DNA from: a virus
Strand: one strand, 5' to 3'
Length of the DNA: 47,288 bases
Virus record (IMG/VR): IMGVR_UViG_3300021351_000001
Span: 1 to 47,288 of that record
The notes beneath the pieces were generated by a model. The model saw only the letters and a program-made list of their open reading frames with translations. It had not been told where the DNA came from and searched no databases. Below, piece by piece: positions 31,149-40,708 of the stretch; position 1 is the first letter of the stretch, and each line of letters starts with the position of its first letter. Position numbers and translations under genes: made by a program.

Positions 31149-31718
31149 TCATGTGGTTATGTCTGCCGTGCCGGTGTAAATACGCCCCAGAATCTCTGCC
31201 ATACAATAAACCGTCTTGGCTCCGCTTGTCGCTATATCCATTACTACGGTACCGCTAGCGTCCGAAATGACCTCATAATCAGCGTCGGCCTCAAGCTCTC
31301 GCATAAGTTCCCCGGTTGACACTGAATAATCAGTTTGCGGGTCCGGCTCTGAATACTCAGCATCAGCAATCCATGTACGAATGAGAAAGCGTTCAGCCAG
31401 ATTATTCCCGGCGGCATCTTTCACCTGGATAGTGCATGTTCCGGCGTTCCCTGTGGCATCGACAACGCTAACGGTGAGGTATGGAATAAGATCCTGAAGG
31501 GCAGCGGCGAGCTTTGCCAAGGTAACATTTGCATCAAGAATCTTGGCTGTGGTGACGGCATCATCTTTGATGTCTTCGGTGTCTAACAAATCAGTAGTTT
31601 CTACTGTAACCAAAGGCTCGCCCAGGTTGTGAAGCCGTTCCTTAGATATTCGTATCAACTCGCGACTGTCTTCTGTGAATGTCTGGTTTCTGGTTACTGT
31701 GCAGTTAAGTATGCTCAT
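31149..31718 (-). CDS. Tail-region protein, probable fibre attachment or base
   Basis: A 189-residue protein. The N-terminal part is helical and then has the ladder IKDDAVTTAKILDANVTLAKLA, similar to the repeats in the next gene upstream; the C-terminal half is beta-rich (LTVSVVDATGNAGTCTIQV; GTVVMDIATSGAKTVYCMAE), like an immunoglobulin-like or phage tail domain. It lies between the collar-type protein and the fibre, where a linking protein is expected. Confidence 0.6.
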   Translation of the reverse strand: MSILNCTVTRNQTFTEDSRELIRISKERLHNLGEPLVTVETTDLLDTEDIKDDAVTTAKILDANVTLAKLAAALQDLIPYLTVSVVDATGNAGTCTIQVKDAAGNNLAERFLIRTWIADAEYSEPDPQTDYSVSTGELMRELEADADYEVISDASGTVVMDIATSGAKTVYCMAEILGRIYTGTADITT

Positions 31719-31725
31719 TGCTCAC

Positions 31726-32523
31726 CTATGTCTTGATTATAAACATCACGTATGCGTTTTTAGGTCTTGTCTCGTTACCGCCGGTGCTGTTCGTGCTTCT
31801 TGTGCCAGTGGTGTTTTCTGTTTGCAGTGGGTTTGATCCGGAGCTTGTAGACCCTACATTATAGGTATGTGAGTGGCTTTTGAAGGCATCTTCCTGCACC
31901 GAACCTATATTGTCTCCTGTGTTACCGCCTGTATTCATGGCAGTACGGCTTGCAGCATCGGGATCATTTCCTGCTGTATTATCCCATCCTCGAAGAAAGC
32001 GTCCACGGAAATCAGGAACATTAAAGGTAGTGCTACCGTTGCCTTCACCGAATGTGTCACCTATTACGGCGTAGAGGTCAGCATAAGTCGTTCTGTTCAG
32101 TTCAGAGCCATCACACTCGACCCACCCCGAAGGCGCTGAGTTGGTGCTCCATATCTTGATTTCTCCGGTCAGTGTTGCAGCACCCGCCGCCAGCTTGGCA
32201 GCGGTAATAGACGAATCAGGGATCTTGTTTACCGTTACAGCTCCGTCGGCAATCTTGGCCTCAGTGACATTGGCATCTTTGATCTTAGCTGTTTCTACGG
32301 CATTGGTGCCCAACTTGGCAGCAGTGATAGCAGCATCAGGCACATACGCATTGCCGTTGCCGTCGGCAGCGATCGTCGTTCCATCAAACAAGCTTGAGGC
32401 GTCACCATCAAAAGCGTTGGATGTGAATCTAGCCAGCGTAACAAGATCTTCCAAGTTGGCTCCTGTTTTGATCCCACTAGCCCCGTCAAATGTGTATCCC
32501 TTTACTAAATTGTCACCAGCCAT
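31726..32523 (-). CDS. Tail collar/fibre protein (Phage_Collar domain)
   Basis: A 265-residue protein. Residues 50-120 show an AxLGTNAVETAKIKDANVTE ladder of short repeats. The C-terminal half has the collar-domain pattern: IWSTNSAPSGWVECDGSELN, TYADLYAVIGDTFGEG, TTFNVPDFRGRFLRGWD, then GNTGDNIGSVQEDAFKSHSH and RPKNAYVMFIIK. This domain forms a beta-rich tip in tail fibres and collars, often binding metal by the HxH. Directly follows the tail protein of 684 residues. Probably a receptor-binding protein. Confidence 0.85.
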   Translation of the reverse strand: MAGDNLVKGYTFDGASGIKTGANLEDLVTLARFTSNAFDGDASSLFDGTTIAADGNGNAYVPDAAITAAKLGTNAVETAKIKDANVTEAKIADGAVTVNKIPDSSITAAKLAAGAATLTGEIKIWSTNSAPSGWVECDGSELNRTTYADLYAVIGDTFGEGNGSTTFNVPDFRGRFLRGWDNTAGNDPDAASRTAMNTGGNTGDNIGSVQEDAFKSHSHTYNVGSTSSGSNPLQTENTTGTRSTNSTGGNETRPKNAYVMFIIKT

Positions 32524-32526
32524 GAG

Positions 32527-34581
32527 TTACCTCCCTCGTTTTGCAAAATGGCTTTGCTGTGCCGTCAGTATGATTGACTTGATTTTTAATGAACCCCTTG
32601 TGTTGCTAACCAGCACAGAGATACCTGTTTGGTTGGTCATCCTAGGAATGAATCGCAAGGTATGCGTTTCCCAAACATTCAGATAAATACCATCAGCCCT
32701 GGCAAACAACGTGGACTCAAGAAGGCCGGGAGCTGTGATTCCGTGAATAAGGGCATCATTGACCGTGAAATAGGTATATCCATCTTGAACTGTCAACTGT
32801 CTGTCAGAAAGGAACAATGTGTAATCCTGCCTGTGGGGTTCCTGCCAATCGTCATCTATATTCGACCTATCCCAATCGGGGAGATTGTTGACATCGTACA
32901 CTCGTTGATCATACGTGATATCTGTAAATACAACGGTCTCAGTGTTGTAATCTTCAGACTCATAGGAAACTGATATTTTGGGATCTTTGTGTTCAAACAA
33001 CAATTGACAGCGGCCCCATCTCTTAGGGCTCGCCTCATCACCATGTTTGAGAAAGCGGGTCCGCATCTCGCTTTCGACAGGGAATATCTCATCTGTCGCA
33101 TATGCAGTGTATTCTGTGAAGTAATCTGTATCTGTAACATCTTGGTTCAAACTTTCCTTCACAGCAATGAAGGCGCGTTTAACTCCGGCGATCTCCTTGT
33201 ATACACGTTGCCCTTCCTCGTACAGTGTTGTCGCACTGTAGAGCGGGATGTCATCCCAAATGTCCTCACTGTCCCAGGGATCATTAGTCATCATTTTACG
33301 AGTGCCACCATCGGTACCAAGGAAGTAAAGCTTTTCAGCTTCTACAAAGAATCGTACAGGCTTCAGTAAGTCGCTTTGCCAAACACCAACCCATGCACCG
33401 CTTCCACCATTGGCCACATAATCATAGACAAGCACAGCATCATTGACTGTTGAACTGTCCAGGGGCACAGCGAACATCAGATAATTATCGTAGAACACGC
33501 CGCAAGCATTGTGAGCATAGTTCCAGTTGATACGGTTAATCAAAGGTTGAATCTTGGCTGATAGCGTTGTTTCTCTCCCGAGGATACTTCCTTCAGCGGT
33601 TCTGCGCACAGAAGTTATCCCTTTATATGACAAGAAGCTGATTTCTTGTCCGTGAACAGCAAAAGCGTTTGGGCCTACCATTCCTTCAGATTCACTAATA
33701 CTATCCTTAGACACATACTGTGAAAGCACTTCCCCTCCTGCGACATCGACATAAGAGTTGAGTCCACGCAGTGCTGAAACAGATCGCTTCTTAAAGACGA
33801 TGACATAATCATCCTGCCATTGCACAACGGCAGTAATTTCGTCTCCATCTCCCTTTCTGATCGAAAAAAGTTGGTCTGTCCAGTCGTAGGTGTCAATATC
33901 AAGTACGTCTGAAACGTATATATCATCATCCCCCTTTACCACAAGCAATCGCCCAAATACATAAACACCCTTGTCACCGGTAGGTATCTGGCCTGTTTGG
34001 CCGGGATTCGTGAAGCTCACAAAACCCGCATCCTGGTCTGCACCGTCCCAATACAGAGGGTTGTTCCCATCGCTGCGCAGCATCACCAGCTTGTTGTGTG
34101 CCTGCACAAACTGAATAGTCTCGGAAGTTCCTATGGCTTCGGCGGTAGATATGCTGCTTGTATATCCTTTCGTATGGACATACACAGAACCATCAGACAC
34201 AAGAATTTGCCTGTATGCTGCATCGTCAGTAAACCTAAAGAAACTTGTACCCTGAATATCGCCGTAAACAGACCCAACCCATTGCCACGGAAACCAGAAA
34301 CCTGTGTGCGTCGCGTCATTGTAACGAGCATTATCCTGGTTGAAGTAGAACGTCTCGTTGAATCCTTCTGTGAGCACTCTATAAGCCCTATGGAAGCCGG
34401 GCCTGGTCTCAGCATCGCCCGAACGTATAACGATGTTCTTGCCCCACCTATACTCGTTGGCGGCCAAGTCACCAAGCAAGTTCATGCCGCCCGAAAAGTC
34501 GGTTTGTCCGTCAACCATTTGCGATTTGCGATCTGCTCTCATTAAAACGTCTTTTTCGTCGTCGTCCCTGTGTTTTGCCAT
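32527..34581 (-). CDS. Tail tube/nozzle-like structural protein
   Basis: A 684-residue, beta-rich protein with MVDGQTDFSGGMNLLGDLAA and RSGDAETRPGFHRAY at the N terminus, features I associate with short-tail nozzle or stabilisation proteins that follow the head-tail adaptor (P22 gp10-type position), and with QFVQAHNKLVMLRSDGNNPL and WDGADQ, a propeller-like blade pattern. The start lies 40 bases inside the end of the preceding gene. Assignment rests mainly on gene order (adaptor before, fibres after) and on these blades. Confidence 0.65.
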   Translation of the reverse strand: MAKHRDDDEKDVLMRADRKSQMVDGQTDFSGGMNLLGDLAANEYRWGKNIVIRSGDAETRPGFHRAYRVLTEGFNETFYFNQDNARYNDATHTGFWFPWQWVGSVYGDIQGTSFFRFTDDAAYRQILVSDGSVYVHTKGYTSSISTAEAIGTSETIQFVQAHNKLVMLRSDGNNPLYWDGADQDAGFVSFTNPGQTGQIPTGDKGVYVFGRLLVVKGDDDIYVSDVLDIDTYDWTDQLFSIRKGDGDEITAVVQWQDDYVIVFKKRSVSALRGLNSYVDVAGGEVLSQYVSKDSISESEGMVGPNAFAVHGQEISFLSYKGITSVRRTAEGSILGRETTLSAKIQPLINRINWNYAHNACGVFYDNYLMFAVPLDSSTVNDAVLVYDYVANGGSGAWVGVWQSDLLKPVRFFVEAEKLYFLGTDGGTRKMMTNDPWDSEDIWDDIPLYSATTLYEEGQRVYKEIAGVKRAFIAVKESLNQDVTDTDYFTEYTAYATDEIFPVESEMRTRFLKHGDEASPKRWGRCQLLFEHKDPKISVSYESEDYNTETVVFTDITYDQRVYDVNNLPDWDRSNIDDDWQEPHRQDYTLFLSDRQLTVQDGYTYFTVNDALIHGITAPGLLESTLFARADGIYLNVWETHTLRFIPRMTNQTGISVLVSNTRGSLKIKSIILTAQQSHFAKRGR

Positions 34582-35300
34582 GCACCTACTTCACCGAAGT
34601 CACCAATAGGCATAATCACATTTTCTCTTCCCTCTTGAGTTATCGTCTTTGACTTTGCATTGCCAAGCAACTGAGCCCAATCGCCTCTTCGGGCTTGACC
34701 ATCCCAAGACCGAAGCTCGTCAGCCATATAAGCCTGTATAACCGGCAGAGCATCAGGAATGGTCCACTCAAGCACTCGGTAGTCAGTAGGTGTCGCGGTA
34801 GGATCAGAAGAACTGTACGAGCTTTCTACCGTTGCCTCTACAAAGTTCTTCGTTGCCAAGATCCTGTAGCTTTGAACATCGTCATTCGGATTGACTTTGA
34901 TTCTGGTCAGTCCAGCCGCCGTATCGGCCAGCTTGTGATATCTCCCACTTGTGATTCCTGTCTGATCGCCCCTGAGCATAGCTGATATCTCGTTTTCAGC
35001 CCACACAAAGGAGTCGTTATCAAGAGACGAACTATTCACTACGACTACGGCCAGCACCATATCCACAGAAGAAGTAAAGGTGATAATGCCGGTACTGGTA
35101 TCATAACTTGAAACATAAGTTGAATCAGAAGAAAGGAACTGATCAATCTTTTTGTTTGCCCACAACTCTTCATCAAAGATGACGCGGCCAACTTTGTTGT
35201 AACGAGAAATGGCTTCAAGCAATATCTCATTTTGGATGGGGTCGCGGGGCAGACCCAACCCGTCTGACACTGCACCTTGTATGAGTTCCAATACCGTCAT
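34542..35300 (-). CDS. Head-tail adaptor-like protein
   Basis: A 252-residue protein. MTVLELIQGAVSDGLGLPRD, then RYNKVGRVIFDEELWANKKI, is an all-helical N terminus like that of podovirus head-tail adaptors (P22 gp4-like position); the centre is beta-rich with YHKLADTAAGLTRIKVNPND; the C-terminal helix is VIQAYMADELRSWDGQARRG. It lies one step after the capsid genes and overlaps the tail protein. I infer it plugs the portal and joins the tail. Confidence 0.65.
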   Translation of the reverse strand: MTVLELIQGAVSDGLGLPRDPIQNEILLEAISRYNKVGRVIFDEELWANKKIDQFLSSDSTYVSSYDTSTGIITFTSSVDMVLAVVVVNSSSLDNDSFVWAENEISAMLRGDQTGITSGRYHKLADTAAGLTRIKVNPNDDVQSYRILATKNFVEATVESSYSSSDPTATPTDYRVLEWTIPDALPVIQAYMADELRSWDGQARRGDWAQLLGNAKSKTITQEGRENVIMPIGDFGEVGAWQNTGTTTKKTF

Positions 35301-35316
35301 ATATCACCTTTTTGGC

Positions 35317-35345
35317 CCCCCAGGGAGGGACTAGCTCCCTGAAGG
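35317..35345 (-). promoter_or_regulatory. Hairpin between head genes
   Basis: CAGGGAG (35321-35327) pairs with CTCCCTG (35335-35341) and further GGGC/GCCC pairs extend the stem past a two-base bulge on each side. No T tract follows in either direction. It may stabilise the upstream message or partly terminate it. Confidence 0.5.
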
Positions 35346-35367
35346 GCACCTGGGTTGGGGAGCACAA

Positions 35368-35988
35368 CTACGGTTGAATTGTATACGTTCCGCTCAGCAC
35401 ACTGTTGCCGGCAGTGACCGGAATATTGAGGTTCACAGGCATGTCCCGTTTACCGGTGAATATATTCCTCAAAGCCATCTGAACGGTACTCGACGCCTTC
35501 AGGGGCACAGTTACATTATCCGTCGCGTCCACCACATACACCGGATCGTCCGCAGCCGCAGTAAGGGCTGTTTCCAAGGTATATGACGTGAAGTTCGTAG
35601 TGCTGTTGTAAGACACAATAGTCTTGATCTGACTGAGCTGATATCCTGAAGTCGCATTGCGTACCAAGATATAATCAGTTGCAGCAGTGGGGGTGAATCC
35701 ACTCCAACTATTGCTGCCTTGAGTATAGACGTTGATGTTCGTAGTAGCCGAAACAGCGGCCTCCGCAGAACTAATATCGCGTGCACGATAGATAGTCATA
35801 TTGGCATTTGTAGCCACGTCAACCATCATTGACTCGTTTAGAATATAGCCTCTCTCACCGGGTATTGTGACGCTGGCAGCAGCCGCCGGGGATCCCGTAG
35901 TAGAGAAGGTTTTCATCTGAGGAGCAGCAATGACGCAAATAACGATTGCGGCAAGAACAACCACAGAAGCGATGATTTTCTTATTCAT
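35368..35988 (-). CDS. Structural-region protein with N-terminal signal or anchor
   Basis: A 206-residue protein between the capsid and the head-tail adaptor. Residues 1-22 (MNKKIIASVVVLAAIVICVI and an A-A end) form a signal peptide or anchor; the remainder is beta-rich and Thr/Ala-rich with VTIPGERGYILNESMM and TVQMALRNIFTGKRDMPVNL. In many phages a capsid decoration protein lies in this place, which suits the beta-rich fold, but the hydrophobic N terminus is not expected for a head protein. Flanked on both sides by GC-rich hairpins, which hints at separate message control. Confidence 0.65.
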   Translation of the reverse strand: MNKKIIASVVVLAAIVICVIAAPQMKTFSTTGSPAAAASVTIPGERGYILNESMMVDVATNANMTIYRARDISSAEAAVSATTNINVYTQGSNSWSGFTPTAATDYILVRNATSGYQLSQIKTIVSYNSTTNFTSYTLETALTAAADDPVYVVDATDNVTVPLKASSTVQMALRNIFTGKRDMPVNLNIPVTAGNSVLSGTYTIQP

Positions 35989-36020
35989 ATTGTCTCTCTT
36001 TCTTTGTTCTTTGAGGTTTA

Positions 36021-36041
36021 GGGAGGGGAAATACCCCTCCC
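36021..36041 (-). promoter_or_regulatory. GC-rich hairpin after the capsid gene
   Basis: A perfect eight-base-pair stem, GGGAGGGG with CCCCTCCC around a five-base loop, lies 14 bases after the capsid stop. There is no T run after it on the minus strand. Likely protects the 3' end of the abundant capsid message or attenuates transcription. Confidence 0.6.
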
Positions 36042-36054
36042 GCTACCAGTTAAC

Positions 36055-37197
36055 TTACACCATGTTTCCGAAGTTATTTAGCTGCTTCGTCGGATCAGCC
36101 GGATCGTAGTTATTCGGCAGATACTCAGTGACAGGAGCCTTGATAACAAGAGCCCAATCAGGGTTAACCATAGCAATCTGATATGGCTGTAGATAACCGA
36201 CACTCATCGAGTAACCGGTCTTTGTGATGTCCTGGGTTTTGGTCCTGGGTTTTGAGAACAGACCCTTACCATTCATAGGCATCCAAGTGAATGACTTTGC
36301 ACCAAAGCACAGGCAACTATGGATCTTACCATAATTAGCGCGCTTGTTCTCACCGCCGAAGTCCTCCGTAAACGGAGAATCATCTATCACGAAAACAAAC
36401 CCTGCGTACTTGTAAGTTGTGTAGTTCTCAAGGCCCTTAATAGCAGTCTGCATTCCACCTGCGATTGCGGATGTTATGAGTCCATTGTCAGTATCCCGCA
36501 TAAGATCATTCCATGCGGAAATAGAGAGAACACAAACATAGCTACCGTTGATCTTACGAGCGCCAGCAAGTTCCAATTTAACATAAGCTGAACGGATATC
36601 ACTCCACTTCAACGTGTCAGTCTCATCAAGGTCTGCAAATGAAGCTTTACCATTTGCGTAGTAGTGAGGAGCTGCATAGAATGTGAAGCTTGTACTGTAC
36701 AGCGTAACCGTTGCCTCTGCTGACTGATCGAACGCAGTAGTAGCCACAGTTGACGTTGAACTCCATACACCTGGAGTCATCCTGCCAACAAGCATCGCGT
36801 TTTGAACAAGTTCATGCTTACGTCTTTTGAGGGCCAGCGGCATATCCTCATCAATCCACTCCTTGATCCTTAGCCAGGAAGTCATTGTCAGAGTCGTAGG
36901 AACATCAATATATTCCTGCAAGAACTCGACCGGAACGGTGATTTGATCTACACCAAGCTGAGCGCCTGAACTAGGATCAGATCCAGCACCGCCTGGGGTG
37001 GCCATAGTTTGAGGTCTGCGCAGCCTTTGCTTGCGCGTGAATTTGCTGTATTGTCCCGATTCCATCGGGATACCGTCTACTCTGCCATACGTCTCATTGA
37101 GTAGAGCGGTTTCGTAATCCCGCCTTTCCAGCAGCTTCTTGTTGAGATATTCCTCAACCAATGCTGCGGAACTAATACCAGTAATTGTATTAGCCAT
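36055..37197 (-). CDS. Major capsid protein (N4-gp56-like, HK97 fold)
   Basis: A 380-residue protein following the scaffold. The N terminus (EEYLNKKLLERRDYETALLN) and segments IPMESGQYSKFTRKQRLRRP, ITVPVEFLQEYIDVPTTLTM, KRRKHELVQNAMLVGR and a C-terminal KAPVTEYLPNNYDPADPTKQ fit the N4-gp56 type of HK97-fold capsid protein as I know it. Length is right for the group. It should be the most abundant virion protein, forming the shell from hexamers and pentamers. Spacing to the scaffold is 15 bases and a hairpin follows the stop. Confidence 0.85.
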   Translation of the reverse strand: MANTITGISSAALVEEYLNKKLLERRDYETALLNETYGRVDGIPMESGQYSKFTRKQRLRRPQTMATPGGAGSDPSSGAQLGVDQITVPVEFLQEYIDVPTTLTMTSWLRIKEWIDEDMPLALKRRKHELVQNAMLVGRMTPGVWSSTSTVATTAFDQSAEATVTLYSTSFTFYAAPHYYANGKASFADLDETDTLKWSDIRSAYVKLELAGARKINGSYVCVLSISAWNDLMRDTDNGLITSAIAGGMQTAIKGLENYTTYKYAGFVFVIDDSPFTEDFGGENKRANYGKIHSCLCFGAKSFTWMPMNGKGLFSKPRTKTQDITKTGYSMSVGYLQPYQIAMVNPDWALVIKAPVTEYLPNNYDPADPTKQLNNFGNMV

Positions 37198-37212
37198 AAC
37201 CGAACGCCTCCA

Positions 37213-38349
37213 TTACACGAGAGCGCCATCCCTGATCAACTGAGTGATTTGATCGTTAATATCAGCGGCGCTTCGCTCGTTTGTTGTTGATTTAATTGGA
37301 GCAGAGGCCGGTAGAACTGAATTCTGTTGAGCAATCTTTTGCTCAATCTGTCTTTTCTGTTCCTGCAACTGCGCCAGTTGACTTTCAGACGAAGGAACTT
37401 GAGAGGCCGCGAACGCTTCCTTGATTATTCTCGCATGGGTATGAGGGTTCGACATCAAATAATTGACATAGCTTTGATCGTAGACGCCTTGTTCTAGGAT
37501 CTGACCAGTGTCAGGATTTAACTTGCCCAAATACTTAGCATCCCACTGAAGCGAGAACTTAGACAAAGCAGAATTCTCATTCATAAATTCCGGCATTTCT
37601 TCTTTCACTCGATTGATTTGCTCTTGATATGCCGACTGTAAGGATGCTTTTTCTTCTTGCTGTTTACGCTCTTGCGTCTCAGCGTCCATGCGTTTCTGGT
37701 ACTCATTAGCATGCACAATTTGCATGGCATTACTGATTTCAGCAGCAATATTTGCACTTGCTTCTGGGCCGTAAATGCCTTGCTGCGCATTCGCGAGTAC
37801 CTTAGTAAGATCCTGGGAGTTAAAAGCTGTTCGGAGAGCTTCACGCGCATTTTTGATCGCCATAGCGTTATCAAGCTCGGTGTCAAACCCGCCTTCTTTG
37901 GCTTTTTCAAGTGCTGACACCACTTGCTCAACGGTCATAGTTGGACCAGAAGGCTCTGTTGGAGCGTTCCTGGCTTCCTCTATTTCCTTGATACGACGCT
38001 CAACTGCTTCTCGTGCTTCTCTCTCTTCTTTCAGCTTCAACCGCATTTCCTTGAAAGCATGTTGGTCAGGGGTCTCGACTACTTTCTCAGGTTCATTCTG
38101 AGTTTGAGTTTGATCCTCGACAACTTTGGTTTCTTTGGTTGCGGTCTCCTCGATCTTCTCTCCTTGAGGTGTTTCCTTGGCGTCCTGGTCGCCGGTTGTC
38201 GCAGGAGATTCAGGGGCTTCAGTCCCGGCGGCAACTTCTTGCATCAAATCCATTTCGCTATTTCTGATAGTGTCCTGGAGTATGGCGTCAATGTCTGCTG
38301 CCGTTCTTTCGTCCAATACCTCTGTCTGTGTCTGTGCCTCTTCTGTCAT
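37213..38349 (-). CDS. Scaffolding protein
   Basis: A 378-residue acidic protein just before the capsid gene, the standard scaffold place. Residues 1-95 are Glu/Thr/Gln-rich and unordered; residues 95-140 form a strong coiled coil (KEMRLKLKEEREAREAVERR); the centre is helical with many Ala and Gln, and the C terminus is a helix and short basic end, as used for capsid contact. ATG 38349 with AGGAAA upstream is taken in place of an earlier frame start without a site. Confidence 0.8.
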   Translation of the reverse strand: MTEEAQTQTEVLDERTAADIDAILQDTIRNSEMDLMQEVAAGTEAPESPATTGDQDAKETPQGEKIEETATKETKVVEDQTQTQNEPEKVVETPDQHAFKEMRLKLKEEREAREAVERRIKEIEEARNAPTEPSGPTMTVEQVVSALEKAKEGGFDTELDNAMAIKNAREALRTAFNSQDLTKVLANAQQGIYGPEASANIAAEISNAMQIVHANEYQKRMDAETQERKQQEEKASLQSAYQEQINRVKEEMPEFMNENSALSKFSLQWDAKYLGKLNPDTGQILEQGVYDQSYVNYLMSNPHTHARIIKEAFAASQVPSSESQLAQLQEQKRQIEQKIAQQNSVLPASAPIKSTTNERSAADINDQITQLIRDGALV

Positions 38350-38443
38350 TTCGTCTGTTTCCTTTCTGGATAGGGTCCAGAACCCGTCACGCATTCAAAG
38401 GCATGCGGTGCCTGCCAAGCACTTGTGGCGTGCTGTGCCATTC

Positions 38444-38743
38444 CTACCATTCGTTACCATCTGGTATGGTGGTAGATTGTTTTCCTGCTGCCGGAACATC
38501 AGGACCGGGTATTCCATTCAGGTCCGATTTACAGTTCTGGTAGCCGATCATAAGGTCTTTGGTGTTGCGGTCGGATCTAACGCAACCAAGAATGCGTGAT
38601 ACAAGCTGGTAGTCAAGATGCACCATGAGTTTATTCCATAACTCAGTGTCGCGCCACTCCTTCAAGACTTGGCGTTCGGTCTGATTAAACTCAACTTCCC
38701 TAAACTCAGGAAGACTTGCTTTCTTTTTTCGCTTGAACAGCAT
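38444..38743 (-). CDS. Small head-region protein
   Basis: A 99-residue protein beginning MLFKRKKKASLPEFREVEFN, basic at first, then helical (LKEWRDTELWNKLMVHLDYQ) with a flexible Gly/Pro/Thr C terminus. It overlaps the end of the portal gene by 38 bases and is followed by 94 non-coding bases before the scaffold. The role is unknown; small genes between portal and scaffold are often assembly factors. Confidence 0.6.
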   Translation of the reverse strand: MLFKRKKKASLPEFREVEFNQTERQVLKEWRDTELWNKLMVHLDYQLVSRILGCVRSDRNTKDLMIGYQNCKSDLNGIPGPDVPAAGKQSTTIPDGNEW

Positions 38744-40667
38744 TTTTCTCCTTCATCTCTTCAATCTTGTCAGCATTTTCGACCGCGAGCTTTTGAACTT
38801 GCTCAAGTTCTGTGTCTTGCTGATCATTGGAAACAGCGATCTGTTTGAGGCTATCGGTGAGATTCTGTAGTACCTGATAAATAGGCGGTTGCCCCTGGGG
38901 GCCTGCCTGGTTAGGATCTATCTTCATCAGGTTTGCAAGGTCAGGGTTGGCATAGGTCAAAGCATACTGCACTCCGGCAGCAATATCTTGAGGTGCCACG
39001 TTCAAGTATTGAGCCGCCCAGTCTATCGCTGCTTGATTCTGCATGAATTGAAGTTCAGGATTAGATGTCTTCTGGCTGGTAGCCGGAATAATCAGCCATT
39101 GAACGTCGTAGATTTCTATAGGAGCGGTACCTTCTAGTTCTCTGCCGTTGATTATTGGTAAAGGAATTCGTCTACTCTTGAGATCATTCCAAAGCATCAT
39201 ATACAGCTCTTTGTCGGGATCGTTGAACCTTTCGACAGAAGCGGACGAAATATTGCCTTGCTTGGCATCCTCGCTGCGTTGTTGAGTAGCTGTTTTTTCC
39301 AGCTTACGGGATTGAGTTACTTCTGCGTCGTACAGAGATGATCCTGCTCCGGCCCTGGCCGCCACTGTGCGTCGGCGAGCGTCAACTTCAAAATCAAACG
39401 AGTTTGGAGGCTGCGGAAGCGTTGCCGGGGTTATATTTGCCGGAAGCACTGTACCTGGCTTAATCTTGATATTTTGAGGATTGGTCCCTTCGCCATTATC
39501 CTGAAACAACATATTGCTTGCAAAATCGGCCCAAATAAGCTTTTTCCGGGTCATCGTCGTGGCAATAAGCTGATCATCCATGCAGGTTTCGCCTAGCCCT
39601 CTGGTATCGTACCAGTGAGGCGATCTATTCTCATAACGATGCTGAATTAGGGGCCACGGTTTATCTTTTCCAATTTGAAGCAATTTTCTTGTTACCGGCT
39701 CTCTGCCTTCTGCATCAGCAATAGCCAACTCTGCCATGAGTACATCATCTTGAAGCTCTTCATAGACATCATCTTCCTTCCAGACAATCATCTGCATCAT
39801 CTTTTCAGGAACATCTGGACATACATAAGAAATTATTTTCTGATTCTTTTCGAGCTTCAAACCAAACTCATCTTGGTGTTTGAGATCCCATTCGCTTGCA
39901 AGATGACATATTTCCCAAATGACTATCGAATTATGACTGTAATCACTTACATTCAGCCCAATTAACTCTTCCCGCCTTTTCAGAGCGTTTCCTTCGTTCC
40001 ATGCAGACTCGGCAGGGTTATCAGCGTTCGGGGCAAGCCTGTCCAGAACCTTGTCGACGTTGATCCAACCTTCTTCTTTCTTATCTTCAAGCTGCTTTCT
40101 GCTGAACCTGCTGACAAAACAAACTCGTTCTGAATGTATGGATACAGGGACTTTAGCGTCTACTGGAACAATAACATCCTGGGGGTCTATTGTTTCGAAA
40201 CTTGGGATTTCAGTCCCAAACATGTCATTGTAAATGGGTTTAACCTTGTCAACGGCGAATCCACGACAGTTCTTGGTATCAGACGCCTGCTCACGCTTAC
40301 GCCGATAATCTATGAAGTGTCGCAGGTATGTATCGAAAGCCCTTTGGGTCTTCATTGTCAGATCGTTAGGGATACCCTCTTGAAGAGGTATGAAATAGCA
40401 CAATAGGGGCGCATTGACCATCATGCTGATTTCCTGATCAACCTTGTCTCGAACAACGTCGTCAATCAGGGGCTCAACAGGATTAGGGGCATCTGGATAG
40501 GGTTTGTTCTTGTTGTTGCGCTCACCAAGCCTGCGCTTTTTGATCTCATCGTCTTTGTAGGCCCAATCCTTACGCGCTTCAAGATCGTTCTCAACGTCTT
40601 CGATGTACGGTGCCATCGTTCTATTCGGATCGTCAGATGCCATAATAAAAAAAGGGATACCAGCCAT
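38706..40667 (-). CDS. Portal protein
   Basis: A protein of up to 653 residues, in the portal position between terminase and scaffold. It has an N-terminal acidic region (EDVENDLEARKDWAYKDDE), PLIDDVVRDKVDQEISMMVN, and IDPQDVIVPVDAKVPVSIHS, VCFVSRFSRKQLEDKKEEGW and a long helical C terminus with coiled coil, the usual portal order (wing, stem and crown). The ring docks to the terminase and is the channel for DNA. ATG 40667 or 40643 (MASDDPNRT) may start it; neither has a good ribosome site. Confidence 0.85.
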   Translation of the reverse strand: MAGIPFFIMASDDPNRTMAPYIEDVENDLEARKDWAYKDDEIKKRRLGERNNKNKPYPDAPNPVEPLIDDVVRDKVDQEISMMVNAPLLCYFIPLQEGIPNDLTMKTQRAFDTYLRHFIDYRRKREQASDTKNCRGFAVDKVKPIYNDMFGTEIPSFETIDPQDVIVPVDAKVPVSIHSERVCFVSRFSRKQLEDKKEEGWINVDKVLDRLAPNADNPAESAWNEGNALKRREELIGLNVSDYSHNSIVIWEICHLASEWDLKHQDEFGLKLEKNQKIISYVCPDVPEKMMQMIVWKEDDVYEELQDDVLMAELAIADAEGREPVTRKLLQIGKDKPWPLIQHRYENRSPHWYDTRGLGETCMDDQLIATTMTRKKLIWADFASNMLFQDNGEGTNPQNIKIKPGTVLPANITPATLPQPPNSFDFEVDARRRTVAARAGAGSSLYDAEVTQSRKLEKTATQQRSEDAKQGNISSASVERFNDPDKELYMMLWNDLKSRRIPLPIINGRELEGTAPIEIYDVQWLIIPATSQKTSNPELQFMQNQAAIDWAAQYLNVAPQDIAAGVQYALTYANPDLANLMKIDPNQAGPQGQPPIYQVLQNLTDSLKQIAVSNDQQDTELEQVQKLAVENADKIEEMKEKNAVQAKKESKSS

Positions 40668-40708
40668 AAAGCCGATATCCCTACCTTGATAGTGCTTGGG
40701 ATTCCTAC

